Below, piece after piece: positions 35,191-44,749 of a DNA stretch of 64,000 nt (position 1 is the first letter of the stretch; each line of letters opens with the position of its first letter). The stretch is from Psychroflexus longus (GTDB taxonomy: Bacteria; Bacteroidota; Bacteroidia; Flavobacteriales; Flavobacteriaceae). The notes under the pieces are model-generated. The model had not been told where the DNA came from. It saw only the letters and a list, made by a program, of their open reading frames with translations, and searched no databases. The stretch spans positions 434,001 to 498,000 of the forward strand of contig NZ_JAIQZE010000001.1 in NCBI RefSeq assembly GCF_020164595.1, given 5' to 3'. The translations under genes and the position numbers were made by a program.

Positions 35191-36299
35191 CCTAACATTT
35201 CTTTTAATTTGTTATTATACTTTACCCAAGAACCCTTTTCTACACATCGTTTTCTTGCTAATTTAGATTGCTCAATTAATATATCTTTATTGTTTATTAA
35301 GCTTTCTATCTGTCGGCTTAAACCATAAATATCATCTTGTTCAAACAACCAACCGCCATTATTATGATCGATAGCGTCTGAAATACCACCAGTATTAGTC
35401 CCTATAACAGGCGCACCACAAGCCTGAGCTTCCAGAAATACAAGACCAAAGCCTTCTACCGAATTTTGTGTCGAAACATCTTGCGTAAATAAGACAAATA
35501 CATCTAATTGGTTATAAAATTTAACCAAGCTTTCATCTGGTATGAAACCTTCAAATTCAACATACAGGTGGCATTTAGAATGTTTTATTTTTTCTTTGAG
35601 TGTTTCAAGGTAAGGACCTGTACCTCCAATTTTCCAGTTAATTTTTTTTTGAGTCTCAATCGGCAAATTCATTAAAGCTTCTAACACCTGATCAAAGCCT
35701 TTAAACTGATGTATACGAGATAAGCTCCCTATAGTAAAATTAGTGTTGTTTAATTTTAAATTTTGAGGCTTAAATTGGTCTATATCTACTCCTAAAGGGA
35801 GAGCTACACAATTCGCCGTTTTAGCTAATTGATCTACTAATTTTTTTGTGTAGTTGGAATTAGCAATTACCAATTTAATACGGCTCAAAACTCGCTTTGC
35901 AAAAATAGCCTGCCAGATGTATTTTCTAAATTTTGAGTTTCCGGCTTGTAATTCTGCACCATGGGCTAAACTGTACACATTTTTATGACCACTTAATAAA
36001 GCTAAAAAAGCCTCTGGATACCATAAGCTACATAGAATTTTGGTTGAGGATGTATCAAAGCTTTTTAATACTTTTAAAGCTTCCATTTCGCATTTCAACC
36101 TTTTAGTAGGTAACTCGATTAACCGAAAATTAGACTGTTTAGCAGGAACGTATTCCCCCTTTTTTTTTCGGGTTAAAATCACTATTTCTTTAAAATAGTT
36201 TTCTTGTCCAGCAGCTATTTCATAGCATAAACGTGAAATACCGCCTGAAGAAGGAGGAAAGTCGTATGCAAAAATAAATAAAGTATTAATTAAGTTCAT
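35187..36299 (-). CDS. Family 4 glycosyltransferase
   Basis: A 370-residue GT-B enzyme. N-terminal FAYDFPPSSGGISRLCYEIA is the usual GT4 acceptor-side glycine-rich loop; the C-terminal domain shows IGSLSRIHQFKGFDQ and the donor motif FGLVFLEAQACGAPVIGTNTGGI with the EX7E glutamates. Members of this group often transfer mannose, glucose or N-acetylhexosamine. Four-base overlap with the polymerase gene and 14-base overlap with the next gene. Confidence 0.93.
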   Translation of the reverse strand: MNLINTLFIFAYDFPPSSGGISRLCYEIAAGQENYFKEIVILTRKKKGEYVPAKQSNFRLIELPTKRLKCEMEALKVLKSFDTSSTKILCSLWYPEAFLALLSGHKNVYSLAHGAELQAGNSKFRKYIWQAIFAKRVLSRIKLVIANSNYTKKLVDQLAKTANCVALPLGVDIDQFKPQNLKLNNTNFTIGSLSRIHQFKGFDQVLEALMNLPIETQKKINWKIGGTGPYLETLKEKIKHSKCHLYVEFEGFIPDESLVKFYNQLDVFVLFTQDVSTQNSVEGFGLVFLEAQACGAPVIGTNTGGISDAIDHNNGGWLFEQDDIYGLSRQIESLINNKDILIEQSKLARKRCVEKGSWVKYNNKLKEMLG

Positions 36300-37377
36300 T
36301 AAGTAATTCTATTTCTTTATGCAGCTTAGTCATGTATGATTCAAAACCATCTCTATATTCAGCGTATTTATTTATGTGGCTTTCAAAATTGATAGTATTA
36401 TAAAACTTAACATCTTTATTTGAGATGTACTTAAAATTATTAATTTCATCATTTATATTCTCAACTTTATCTGCATAAGCAAAACAAATAATTGATTTTT
36501 TATTAATTAATGATAATAAATGAAAGTGATATCTTGTAGCAAACACTTCTTTAGCTTTGGAAATGATTGATGATATTTTATAAAAGTTGCTTGTATACTC
36601 GTAGATGTAGTCTACTTTATCAATAAAATATTCTTTTATAAACACTTCGTCATCTATTGTCATTGGTAAAGCGCTTATTTTAGTTATTCCTTTAGAACGA
36701 TAATAGTTAATTAATAGATTAATGAATTTTAAATAATTTGATTTTTCAACAGGAACGTTTCCTTTCTTTTTCAACCATTCGTTTGCAAGTATAGCAGAAT
36801 TAATTTCTTTAATATTTAATATAACTTCATCATTATATGATTGTACATCTTTACTAAGCAACTCTTTTATTAAAAAAGCATTGTCTACTCCATTAAAAAT
36901 ATTTTCTAAATTAAATTTTTTCAATCTTAAAAAGCTTTTCGAGTCTCTCGTTATAATTAAACTAGCTTTATTCAGCAACTCAAACACAACTTTATCAGAA
37001 GTTAAATAAAACCCTGGCACACCTACACCTAAAAAAACGACCTTTTCATTTAGGCTTAAAAGTTTACTTAACCATTTTATATTATTCTTATTGTTATCAT
37101 GTAAAATATCACCTCCACAGACAATCACATAATTACTTTTAAATGAAATTATTTTTCTTTTGCTTTGGATATTGACTTTATATCCTTTTTCTAAGAAAAA
37201 ATGAGAAGCCGCATCACAAAGTATTTTATCACCTGCGTTAGATGTATTGTACGAACCAATAATAGTAATATCATGTTTAATAATATTTCTAATACTTCTA
37301 AATCTGTCAATAATTGACTCAATTTTCCTATTAGCTTTTAACCTAAATTTGATCATACTAACTAAAATTTTGCCCAA
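36286..37377 (-). CDS. Polysaccharide pyruvyl transferase family protein
   Basis: A 363-residue protein of the CsaB/WcaK family, which adds a ketal pyruvate or otherwise acts as a GT-B-like enzyme on surface glycans. ITIIGSYNTSNAGDKILCDAA opens the first Rossmann half, NYVIVCGGDILHDN follows near 105, and the second half has a conserved FATRYHFHLLSLINKKSII region near 295. The pyruvyl donor site is not otherwise clear, so the exact reaction is uncertain. It overlaps both neighbours. Confidence 0.85.
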   Translation of the reverse strand: MGKILVSMIKFRLKANRKIESIIDRFRSIRNIIKHDITIIGSYNTSNAGDKILCDAASHFFLEKGYKVNIQSKRKIISFKSNYVIVCGGDILHDNNKNNIKWLSKLLSLNEKVVFLGVGVPGFYLTSDKVVFELLNKASLIITRDSKSFLRLKKFNLENIFNGVDNAFLIKELLSKDVQSYNDEVILNIKEINSAILANEWLKKKGNVPVEKSNYLKFINLLINYYRSKGITKISALPMTIDDEVFIKEYFIDKVDYIYEYTSNFYKISSIISKAKEVFATRYHFHLLSLINKKSIICFAYADKVENINDEINNFKYISNKDVKFYNTINFESHINKYAEYRDGFESYMTKLHKEIELLNELN

Positions 37378-38279
37378 TGTGCTTTAGTGACTTTGTTGTA
37401 TTTCCTACTATCCTTTAATGTTTCTTTTAAAATAAACAAAGCTTGTTTAAATGGAAATGGTTTTAGCTGACCTATATTTAAAAGCTTCTGTGCCAATTTT
37501 AAACCTAAAAATTTGTACATAAAGCTATTGTAAGTTGATTTTGAAAAATTCCGTTTTACAAATAGAATACGATTCCTATAGGTGTTATATAGCATTTTAG
37601 CAGACGTATGGTCATGTGATCTACCTACCTTATGGTAGATTATTGATTTAGGCGCATATATTAATTTAAACCCATTTCTTTGTGCTCGTAATGAAAATTC
37701 CCATTCTTCTGAGCCAAAAAAGTAGGCTTCAGGAAGTAACCCGATATTTTTAAATACTTCTGCTTTTACTAATGCTAAGCAGCAGGTTATAAAACCAACT
37801 TCATTAACACTGTCTATGTTAGCATGATTTTCTCGTCTTCGAATCCCTCGGTAAGTTTTCTGACATATATAACCGCCAGCATCCCAAATGGATTTTCTGT
37901 CATCATTAAATAAAGTTTTTCCTCCAACAATTCCTACTTTAGTGTCTTTTCTGGCTATGCTTATCATTTCTGACAGAAAAGAGTCAGTTACAATAGTATC
38001 GTTATTTAAAAGTAACACATACTCAAACCCTTGCTTTAGTGCTTCATTTATTCCCACATTACATCCCCCAGAAAAGCCTAAGTTTTCTTTTGATGTCAAA
38101 AAGCTTACCTTATTTACTTCTTGAAAGTTATTATTCAATCGAGTTAAAGAATCATCTTGAGATGCATTGTCTACTATATAAATTTGATAATTTGATTCAT
38201 TTGACTCTAAAATACTCTCAACACATTCAAAGGTGTCCTGGTAAGAGTTAAAATTGAGAAGAATGATGGCTGTTTTCAA
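37362..38279 (-). CDS. Family 2 glycosyltransferase (rhamnosyltransferase-like)
   Basis: A 305-residue GT2 enzyme: IILLNFNSYQDTFECVESIL opening, DNASQDDS, the GFSGGCNVGI motif and LLLNNDTIV at the metal site, then a FFGSEEWEFSLRAQRNGFKL acceptor region. This pattern is shared with rhamnosyltransferase-type GT2 proteins such as WbbL, but specificity is an inference. It overlaps the pyruvyltransferase-family gene by 16 bases and the next GT2 gene by four. Confidence 0.93.
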   Translation of the reverse strand: MKTAIILLNFNSYQDTFECVESILESNESNYQIYIVDNASQDDSLTRLNNNFQEVNKVSFLTSKENLGFSGGCNVGINEALKQGFEYVLLLNNDTIVTDSFLSEMISIARKDTKVGIVGGKTLFNDDRKSIWDAGGYICQKTYRGIRRRENHANIDSVNEVGFITCCLALVKAEVFKNIGLLPEAYFFGSEEWEFSLRAQRNGFKLIYAPKSIIYHKVGRSHDHTSAKMLYNTYRNRILFVKRNFSKSTYNSFMYKFLGLKLAQKLLNIGQLKPFPFKQALFILKETLKDSRKYNKVTKAHWAKF

Positions 38280-39229
38280 TTGAAAAGATGTTTTAAATTA
38301 TTTAATCTCAGTTTAATTAAATACTTAGCTTCTATATAAAATGCATTAAAATAGGTCATAAATTGTCGGCTTACTAATTTATACGCAAAGTGTAATTTAC
38401 TATCGTAAAATTCATAACGAGCATTAGCTAAGGAGATTTCATAAGTAATAATCTTATTTAAATAATTAAATTTCAGATGCTTAGACTTATTTAGATCCAA
38501 CTTCCTTTGCATAAAAGTATCTATTCTATGAGCGATTAGTTTTCGTCTTTCTTTAAGTCCCTTAATAGAAATTAAAGAATTAGATGATATCCCAACATTA
38601 ACACGATATTTTACTAACTTTTCTTTTATAAATTCGATTTCACCAATTAATACTGCTCTAAAACCATATATCTGGTCTTCGTATGTATTTTCAAATGTAA
38701 TTGGCCCAAAATACTGAGGTAATACCTTACGAACTGCTCCTGTAGCTCCAATATATAAACCTGTTGATTTAGTTACATTCTCAATTTCATATTTGGTTCC
38801 TAAAGGAGGTGAACCTTTGCCTATGTCTGAACCATTTTCAGTTATTTCTGTTACTTCTGAATGGACGAGAAGTGCTTTAGGATTATCAACAAATTTAGAT
38901 ACTAGTTTTTGGGTACGGTTGGGTATTGAAATATCATCACCTGCTGCAAAAACAAGTATTTCGCCTTTCATGATAGAAGTAATGTAGTTAACATGTTGAA
39001 TTAATCCTTGATTGATATTGTTTTGTCTTACAATTACTTTATGTAAGCCATCGTATTCTGAAATAATTTCTCGAATAATCTCAAAGGTATTGTCAGTTGA
39101 GGAATCATCTGATATAATAATTTCAAGTGGCTTATAAGTTTGAGACAAAGCCCCTTTTATGGCTTCTCGAATATATTTTTCTTGATTGTAAGCTAATAAT
39201 GCAAATGTTACTAATGGTTTTTCTTTCAT
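38276..39229 (-). CDS. Family 2 glycosyltransferase
   Basis: A 317-residue GT-A enzyme with the opening FALLAYNQEKYIREAIKGALSQ, SDDSSTDNTFEI near residue 40, and FAAGDDISIP in place of the usual DXD at about 95. Length and C-terminal helices are normal. It is upstream of the other glycosyltransferases in the same transcript and 109 bases after the sulfotransferase gene; the gap holds nothing notable. Confidence 0.92.
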   Translation of the reverse strand: MKEKPLVTFALLAYNQEKYIREAIKGALSQTYKPLEIIISDDSSTDNTFEIIREIISEYDGLHKVIVRQNNINQGLIQHVNYITSIMKGEILVFAAGDDISIPNRTQKLVSKFVDNPKALLVHSEVTEITENGSDIGKGSPPLGTKYEIENVTKSTGLYIGATGAVRKVLPQYFGPITFENTYEDQIYGFRAVLIGEIEFIKEKLVKYRVNVGISSNSLISIKGLKERRKLIAHRIDTFMQRKLDLNKSKHLKFNYLNKIITYEISLANARYEFYDSKLHFAYKLVSRQFMTYFNAFYIEAKYLIKLRLNNLKHLFN

Positions 39230-39338
39230 GAAAAAATCAAATATGCCAGATCTTTTTAGGTCTGTTTAATACTAGTCTTGGTTTTACAGGTTTTAAAATT
39301 CAATGAACAATAAATCCATTAAGAGATCCTTAAACACA

Positions 39339-40397
39339 TTAATAATCGAAAAAATCAATAGCAAATTTCAATCGATTAGAAGCATAATCTAAATCTGATT
39401 TTTCCATATCATCAACATAATAATTCATTTTCTTTGGATCTATAGATATATTTCCTGAATATTTAGTTTGATCTAATTCTAAAAACTTACTAAGTTCCTT
39501 TTTTTTAAACTCAAAAGCCAAATCTTCAAGCTTTACAAAGAGATAATTATTACAAGACTTATACTCTTGATGAATATCAATTAGGCGTTTATAGAGTTCT
39601 GATAGCAAATCGCAACGCTGTTTCAAATTACTTGGCGCCCAAACCATGCGTTCCATGGAGTGAACTACTCCAACTGGATGTCTCATGACATGTATATATT
39701 TTCCATTAGGAAAAAGCTTCTGAAGAAAATTTATATTTAAGATATTTGAAGGTGTATCTTCACACCAAATTTTAGCATTACTTTCCTGTTCTAAAACGTC
39801 TGTAAATATATCTAGAATAAAAGCTTTAAGGTATTGCAAAAGTTCATCTTTCTCTCTAAAGTATTTTGGAATATAAATGGTTTCCTTTGATGTTTCCCTT
39901 TCTATAGAATTATCTAAAACAGATAATCTCTCTCCTATTGCCAAGTAACTTAGTTTACTTAAAACACGATTTAATGGCGAAAGTGTTCTTCGAAAATGGT
40001 GTTTGTAGACAAATTTATCATTAGAGTGAAAATCCAAGCCTTCAAATGTTCCTAAAGATAAATTAGAGATTAAAACTTTTGTAGCTTTTTTCAAAGTCGA
40101 ACTTTTAATTAAACCGCTACGATTCCAACCCAAATAAGGTGCTTTATAAGGGTTTGACATTTGTTTCAATACTTTTTCTTCAAAAGCTCTTATTGCAATT
40201 CTTCCTTGATCAATGGAATAGTTATTTGACAAGGCTTCATATAAATCAATTAATCCATTTTTGTCAACAATAAATCGGCTTTCCACTGGAATTTTCACAC
40301 CCTGCTCATTACTTCCTATAAATTGAGATAAAATAGTGGTCCCACTCCTTCCGGTTCCTCCAATAAAAATTGGAGTTAAGTTCTCGTATTTATGCAT
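39339..40397 (-). CDS. Sulfotransferase family protein
   Basis: A 352-residue protein with the PAPS-binding sulfotransferase signatures: PIFIGGTGRSGTTILSQFIG (5'-phosphosulfate loop) near residue 10 and YIHVMRHPVGVVHSME (3'-phosphate site) near 235. In a surface polysaccharide operon it would add sulfate to a sugar hydroxyl using PAPS, giving a sulfated exopolysaccharide, common in marine bacteria. Sulfate-activation genes are not in the window. Good family match; acceptor unknown. Confidence 0.9.
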   Translation of the reverse strand: MHKYENLTPIFIGGTGRSGTTILSQFIGSNEQGVKIPVESRFIVDKNGLIDLYEALSNNYSIDQGRIAIRAFEEKVLKQMSNPYKAPYLGWNRSGLIKSSTLKKATKVLISNLSLGTFEGLDFHSNDKFVYKHHFRRTLSPLNRVLSKLSYLAIGERLSVLDNSIERETSKETIYIPKYFREKDELLQYLKAFILDIFTDVLEQESNAKIWCEDTPSNILNINFLQKLFPNGKYIHVMRHPVGVVHSMERMVWAPSNLKQRCDLLSELYKRLIDIHQEYKSCNNYLFVKLEDLAFEFKKKELSKFLELDQTKYSGNISIDPKKMNYYVDDMEKSDLDYASNRLKFAIDFFDY

Positions 40398-40405
40398 CTT
40401 GAGTT

Positions 40406-41503
40406 TTAAAACGGTTCTAAAATAGATTGTATTTTCTTTATTGAATCTTTACCTAATCCTACCCATAAGGGTAAGCTAATCATGGTTCTAGCTAATTCCT
40501 CCGCAATGGGAAAATCGCCTTCTTTATAGCCTAAATGTTTATAAGCATTTTGGAGATGTGGTGGAATGGGATAATGAATTAGCGTCCCTATGCCATTATT
40601 GTTTAAATGAGCCTGTAACTCATCGCGCTTTTGGGTTCTCACTACATAAAGGTGATAGACGTGATCTGCGTTATTAGCAACTTGTGGTAATATTAAATTC
40701 GTATCTTTTAGTTGCTTATTATACATTTCAGCTATTTGTTGTCGCTCTTGTGTCCATTGGTCAAGGTATTGTAATTTAACTGATAGAAAAGCCGCTTGTA
40801 ATTCATCTAAACGTCTGTTGAGGCCAATGTATTCATTATGATACTTTTTCTGGCTACCATAATTTCTAAGGGTTTTTATTTTTTCGGCAACTTCTTCATC
40901 ATCTGTGGTTATGGCTCCTGCATCACCAAGCGCACCAAGGTTTTTTCCCGGGTAGAAACTTACCCCATTGACGTGTCCAAAACTTCCTGTTAGTTTCCCC
41001 TTATAACTAGACCCATGGGCTTGCGCATTGTCTTCTACCACAACTAAGTTATAAGCTTCAGCCAGCTTCATGATGTGATCCATCTCACAGGCCTGCCCAT
41101 ACAGATGCACCGGCATGATTGCCTTTGTCTTTTTGGTAATCTTCTCTTCTATCAACTCAGGATTAATGTTATAAGTCTCTAGTCGCGGTTCAACAAAAAC
41201 TGGCGTGGCTCCAACGGCTGTAACGGCTAGCACTGTGGCGATATAGGTGTTGGATGGCACAATGACTTCATCGCCCTTACCAACACCAAGAGCTTCCAAG
41301 GCAAGAATCAAAGCATCCAGCCCATTGCTTACACCTACACTGTACCTGGTTTGATTGTATTTCGCGTAGCTAGCTTCAAAAGTGTGAAGTTTTTCGCCCA
41401 TGACATACCAATAGCTTTCATACACCTCATTAAAAGCTTGCTGCATTTCAGAGCGGATTTGCTCGTGCATGGGTTGAAAATTGAGAAAAGGTATTTTTTT
41501 CAT
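40406..41503 (-). CDS. fdtB: DegT/DnrJ/EryC1 sugar aminotransferase (FdtB-like)
   Basis: A 365-residue PLP-dependent enzyme that aminates a keto-sugar nucleotide. PLP-binding Lys lies in [17 protein letters not shown] near residue 185; [30 protein letters not shown] and [14 protein letters not shown] are family motifs. The FdtA-type isomerases and acyltransferase next to it point to the 3-amino-3,6-dideoxyhexose route from dTDP-4-keto-6-deoxyglucose (FdtB/QdtB type). Its gene shares one base with the acyltransferase gene. Symbol assigned by context. Confidence 0.92.
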   Translation of the reverse strand: MKKIPFLNFQPMHEQIRSEMQQAFNEVYESYWYVMGEKLHTFEASYAKYNQTRYSVGVSNGLDALILALEALGVGKGDEVIVPSNTYIATVLAVTAVGATPVFVEPRLETYNINPELIEEKITKKTKAIMPVHLYGQACEMDHIMKLAEAYNLVVVEDNAQAHGSSYKGKLTGSFGHVNGVSFYPGKNLGALGDAGAITTDDEEVAEKIKTLRNYGSQKKYHNEYIGLNRRLDELQAAFLSVKLQYLDQWTQERQQIAEMYNKQLKDTNLILPQVANNADHVYHLYVVRTQKRDELQAHLNNNGIGTLIHYPIPPHLQNAYKHLGYKEGDFPIAEELARTMISLPLWVGLGKDSIKKIQSILEPF

Positions 41504-42054
41504 TAGGCTTTACTTAGGGATTGGTTTTGTTCTATCCAAATTTGACCTTGATTATCCTCAAATTTAAAATCTTTTATTTTTTTCATCTGGGTACCGTTTT
41601 CTGATAGCCAACCTATTAGTCTTGAGGGATTGCCTACTACTAATGCACGGTCAGGAATATCCTTAGTCACTACACTTCCAGCACCTACCATAGCGTATTT
41701 ACCTATATTTAATCCTCCTAAAATTGTGGCGTTTGCACCGATAGACGCCTTTTCTTGAATTTGCGTTTGTAGAAACTGATCTGGATACTGTTTGGATCTC
41801 GGAAGCTTATCATTAACAAAGGTCACGTTCGGCCCTATAAATACGTCGTTACTAATTCTCAATCCGTCCCAGATTTGAACTCCTGGTTTTATAGTCACTC
41901 GATCGCCTATAATAACATCATTTTCAATAAACACATGACAATTAATATTACAATGATCGCCAATCACCGCATTTTTTAATACGATTGAAAATTGCCAGAC
42001 ACTCGTGTTTTGGCCGATATTCTCAGCTTGTACCTCCGCTAATTTATGTATCAT
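41503..42054 (-). CDS. fdtC: Fdt-type dTDP-amino-sugar N-acyltransferase
   Basis: A 183-residue left-handed beta-helix acyltransferase. Hexapeptide turns run from about residue 20 ([33 protein letters not shown]) to 160, with [11 protein letters not shown] and [27 protein letters not shown]. This is the pattern of dTDP-3-amino-3,6-dideoxyhexose N-acetyltransferases (FdtC/QdtC). It lies between aminotransferase and isomerase genes with short overlaps, so the three probably form one route. Confidence 0.87.
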   Translation of the reverse strand: MIHKLAEVQAENIGQNTSVWQFSIVLKNAVIGDHCNINCHVFIENDVIIGDRVTIKPGVQIWDGLRISNDVFIGPNVTFVNDKLPRSKQYPDQFLQTQIQEKASIGANATILGGLNIGKYAMVGAGSVVTKDIPDRALVVGNPSRLIGWLSENGTQMKKIKDFKFEDNQGQIWIEQNQSLSKA

Positions 42055-42463
42055 TTTTATAACTTATAAAATCTTGATAACCTCTGATGTAATCTTTTTC
42101 ATCATACGTATGCGAAGCTAAAACCAAACAAATCGCTCCAGATGAAAAATTATTGATTTCACGCCAAAGTCCAGCGGGAAAGTAAAGACCTTTGTTTGGT
42201 CTGTTGAGGGAAAAAGTTTCTTTCTTAGTTCCGTCATCAACCACAATATCAAAACTACCTGAAACAGCTACAATAAGCTGTTGTAATTCTTTGTGAGCAT
42301 GTCCCCCTCTTTCTTCTCCACTTGGCACATCGTATAAATAATAAACCCGTTTAACTTCAAAAGGGACTTCTCTATTGTTTTCCACCACCGAGATATGCCC
42401 TCGTCGGTCTCCAATCTGGTCAATTTTAATCAACTTACAATCGTCTACAGTTGTTGGTTTCAT
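42044..42463 (-). CDS. fdtA: dTDP-4-keto-6-deoxyglucose 3,4-ketoisomerase (FdtA-type cupin)
   Basis: A 139-residue single-domain cupin. [42 protein letters not shown] and [24 protein letters not shown] are the FdtA/QdtA family blocks; the Tyr in YYLYDV and the His-Ala-His pair match residues described as catalytic in that family. It shifts the keto group from C4 to C3, giving the substrate of the aminotransferase. It overlaps the acyltransferase gene by 11 bases and abuts a paralogous cupin gene. Confidence 0.92.
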   Translation of the reverse strand: MKPTTVDDCKLIKIDQIGDRRGHISVVENNREVPFEVKRVYYLYDVPSGEERGGHAHKELQQLIVAVSGSFDIVVDDGTKKETFSLNRPNKGLYFPAGLWREINNFSSGAICLVLASHTYDEKDYIRGYQDFISYKNDT

Positions 42464-42852
42464 TATAAGTCATTTATATTTCTGATATAATCTTGAGTAT
42501 CAAATTTATGACTGGACAGATGTAAAGATACGGCATTGGTAGAATGGTTTTCTATATGTCGCCAGGTTTTGGGCGGGATATAAATGGCGTTATAAGAGCG
42601 ATTGAGTTGGAGTGTTTCTTTATCTCCATTCTTGTGAGTTATGATCACATCAAAACTCCCAGATAAGGCAATAATAATCTCTTCCTGTTGGTGATAAGCA
42701 TGTCCTCCTCTTTGTTGTCCACCAGGCACATCGTAAGTCCAAAACACACGTTCCACCTTAAAAGGGATGTGCGATATCTCCTGAAGAAACGTCAGATTAC
42801 CTCGATCATCTTCGATTTTAGGGAGGTTTAATTGTTTTACTTCTTTAAGCAT
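42463..42852 (-). CDS. Second FdtA-like cupin, HAH changed to HAY
   Basis: A 129-residue paralogue of the neighbouring FdtA protein, sharing one base with its gene. Family blocks are intact (DDRGNLTFLQEI, VERVFWTYDVPGGQQRGGHA, IYIPPKTWRHIENHS), but the His-Ala-His pair reads His-Ala-Tyr. It may have different stereochemistry (FdtA versus QdtA type outcome), act as a partner subunit, or be losing function; sequence alone does not decide. Confidence 0.85.
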   Translation of the reverse strand: MLKEVKQLNLPKIEDDRGNLTFLQEISHIPFKVERVFWTYDVPGGQQRGGHAYHQQEEIIIALSGSFDVIITHKNGDKETLQLNRSYNAIYIPPKTWRHIENHSTNAVSLHLSSHKFDTQDYIRNINDL

Positions 42853-42881
42853 TTTTTATTTTAAAATTATTAGCAGCTTAA

Positions 42882-44324
42882 TTATTTGCTCATAAGGTAT
42901 TTTGAGTATGAAATAATATTTTTTTTAAAGAGTAAAATATAACCTATAAATACAATAGAAAAAAGAATTGCTTTTAGAATCAAGGCAAAAACATCTAATA
43001 AATCTAAGCTTTGAAACGTAAATAAAATTATTAATGTTCCCAAAAGAATAATCGCCAGATCTTTAAAAATAAGTGATAAGAATTGATTCAAATTTATATC
43101 AAATAAAGGTTTAATTATGAATGTATATATTGGAAAAATTATAATTATAGTTTGAATTAAGATACCAACTGAAATTCCTAAAATCCCCCAATAACTTCCT
43201 ATATAAATCGTTATTAAATTCATTGGTAACATAATTAAATTATTATAAAACCCCCATTTAGCTTTACCACTTGCTAACATGGCTTGTCCAAAAAAAGATT
43301 GCATCGTCCTAAAGATAAAAACCAAAGCTAAGATTTGTAAAACATAATAACTTTCTGACCATTCATCGCCTAAAAAAAGTCTTGTGATTTCTGGTGCAAC
43401 TAAAGCTATTCCAATAAGAATTGGAATTCTAATAGCATTTAATAACTCTAATATTTTTTTAAACATTTGAGTGACTCTTAATTTATCCTCATGCACTTTT
43501 GCCATCAATGGATAAGTCACCTTTTGAATGATCGGAGACAGTAATCTTATAGGTTGCTGAACAATACGTTTAAAAACATCATAGACACCTAATTCTCCAA
43601 CACCAATAAATTTTCCAATTAAAATTGAATCTAGTTGTGTGTTTAAAAAACTTACTAAAAAAGATCCCGTTCTAAATGAACCAAAATTAAGAAAGTATTT
43701 TACTTCTTTTAAATTAAAGTATAATCTTGGAATATGTGCTTTTAAGCCTGTTATAAGTAATAATATAGACTTTACTCCCGTTCGCGCCAATGTTCCCCAA
43801 ACCAAGGCATAAACACCATAACCTAAATAAGCCATACTTAAAGTAACACTTAAATAAACTGTAAACGCAATAATATCTAAGCTTGCCATCAGTTTAAAAC
43901 GAAGTTCTTTCTGCAACAAAGCTTGATATTGTGCACTTAAACCCGAAAATAAAAAGCTAAAACTAACTAAGCCTAGGAGTTTGGGGAGCTCAGCTTCTTC
44001 ATAAAAATCACCAATAAACCCCTTACTAGCATTGATTACCAAAAAAACAAGTAATGCTAAAAAAATATTTACCCAATATAAAGTAGATAGCTGTTTCTTA
44101 TTGATTTCCTGTTTCTGGATGATGGCTTGGCTTATGCCTATGTCAACAAATTCAGCAGAAAAACCAACAACTATGTTCACTAAAGCAAAAAGTCCAAAGT
44201 CCTCTTTACCTAATATATTGGTTAAAACTAATATTAACACAAAGCTGCCCCCAGCTGTGAATATAGAAGATAAACCAGTCCATTTTACGCCACTTACAGC
44301 TTCTTTTTTATAGCTATTCTTCAA
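42882..44324 (-). CDS. Wzx-type polysaccharide flippase (WzxC-like)
   Basis: A 480-residue membrane protein with 12-14 helices of the MATE-like polysaccharide transport family. The N-terminal SGVKWTGLSSIFTAGGSFVLILVLTNILGKEDFGLFALV and the IDSILIGKFIGVGELGVYDVF middle block fit the WzxC subtype. It flips the lipid-linked repeat unit to the periplasm, working with the Wzy polymerase at 34084. Three bases separate it from the upstream cupin gene. Confidence 0.9.
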   Translation of the reverse strand: MKNSYKKEAVSGVKWTGLSSIFTAGGSFVLILVLTNILGKEDFGLFALVNIVVGFSAEFVDIGISQAIIQKQEINKKQLSTLYWVNIFLALLVFLVINASKGFIGDFYEEAELPKLLGLVSFSFLFSGLSAQYQALLQKELRFKLMASLDIIAFTVYLSVTLSMAYLGYGVYALVWGTLARTGVKSILLLITGLKAHIPRLYFNLKEVKYFLNFGSFRTGSFLVSFLNTQLDSILIGKFIGVGELGVYDVFKRIVQQPIRLLSPIIQKVTYPLMAKVHEDKLRVTQMFKKILELLNAIRIPILIGIALVAPEITRLFLGDEWSESYYVLQILALVFIFRTMQSFFGQAMLASGKAKWGFYNNLIMLPMNLITIYIGSYWGILGISVGILIQTIIIIFPIYTFIIKPLFDINLNQFLSLIFKDLAIILLGTLIILFTFQSLDLLDVFALILKAILFSIVFIGYILLFKKNIISYSKYLMSK

Positions 44325-44327
44325 GAT

Positions 44328-44672
44328 TTACTTCCTATCATAATCATCTTCTAGCCTTACAATATCGTCTTCCCCAAAATACGTCCCCAGTTGAACTTCG
44401 ATAAACAGACAGTCTTTAGTTTTAGAGGGGTTTTCAATTCTGTGTTTTATGCCCTGAGGAATTTTTATCACCTCTCCGGGGTTGTAATCTTGAGTTTTAC
44501 CGTCTAAGGTAATTCTTCCTGTTCCACTTACAATGGTCCAGACTTCAGAACGCTTGTGATGGTATTGGTAGGAGAGTCTGCCTTTGGGTTTTATCTTAAT
44601 TCGCTTTACTTTATGCGTTGCCGAGTCTTCTAACACAAAATATTCTCCCCAGGGTCTGATGTCGTGTTCCAT
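44328..44672 (-). CDS. Mannose-6-phosphate isomerase type II-like cupin
   Basis: A 114-residue cupin matching the C-terminal isomerase part of ManC/WbpW-type proteins: RPWGEYFVLEDSATHKVKRI, PKGRLSYQYHHKRSEVWTIVSG and NPGEVIKIPQGIKHRIENP with the metal-binding His, His, Glu, His pattern. The stand-alone half suggests mannose-6-phosphate isomerase activity, feeding GDP-mannose. I chose the ATG at 44672: an upstream ATG (44753) adds 27 residues encoded by a dispersed intergenic repeat (44695-44732), so is not real coding. No guanylyltransferase half is nearby. Confidence 0.85.
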   Translation of the reverse strand: MEHDIRPWGEYFVLEDSATHKVKRIKIKPKGRLSYQYHHKRSEVWTIVSGTGRITLDGKTQDYNPGEVIKIPQGIKHRIENPSKTKDCLFIEVQLGTYFGEDDIVRLEDDYDRK

Positions 44673-44694
44673 GTTTTTAATTTTTTTTCCATTT

Positions 44695-44732
44695 CGATAA
44701 ACAGTAAACTGGCAACGCTCAACTTTTTCACT
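44695..44732. repeat. CGATAAACAGTAAACTGGC repeat
   Basis: 38 bases matching 46566-46603 with few changes. It fills the gap between the UDP-glucose dehydrogenase gene and the cupin gene and creates a false N-terminal extension of the latter. Confidence 0.75.
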
Positions 44733-44749
44733 TCCGCAAAAAACTGATA

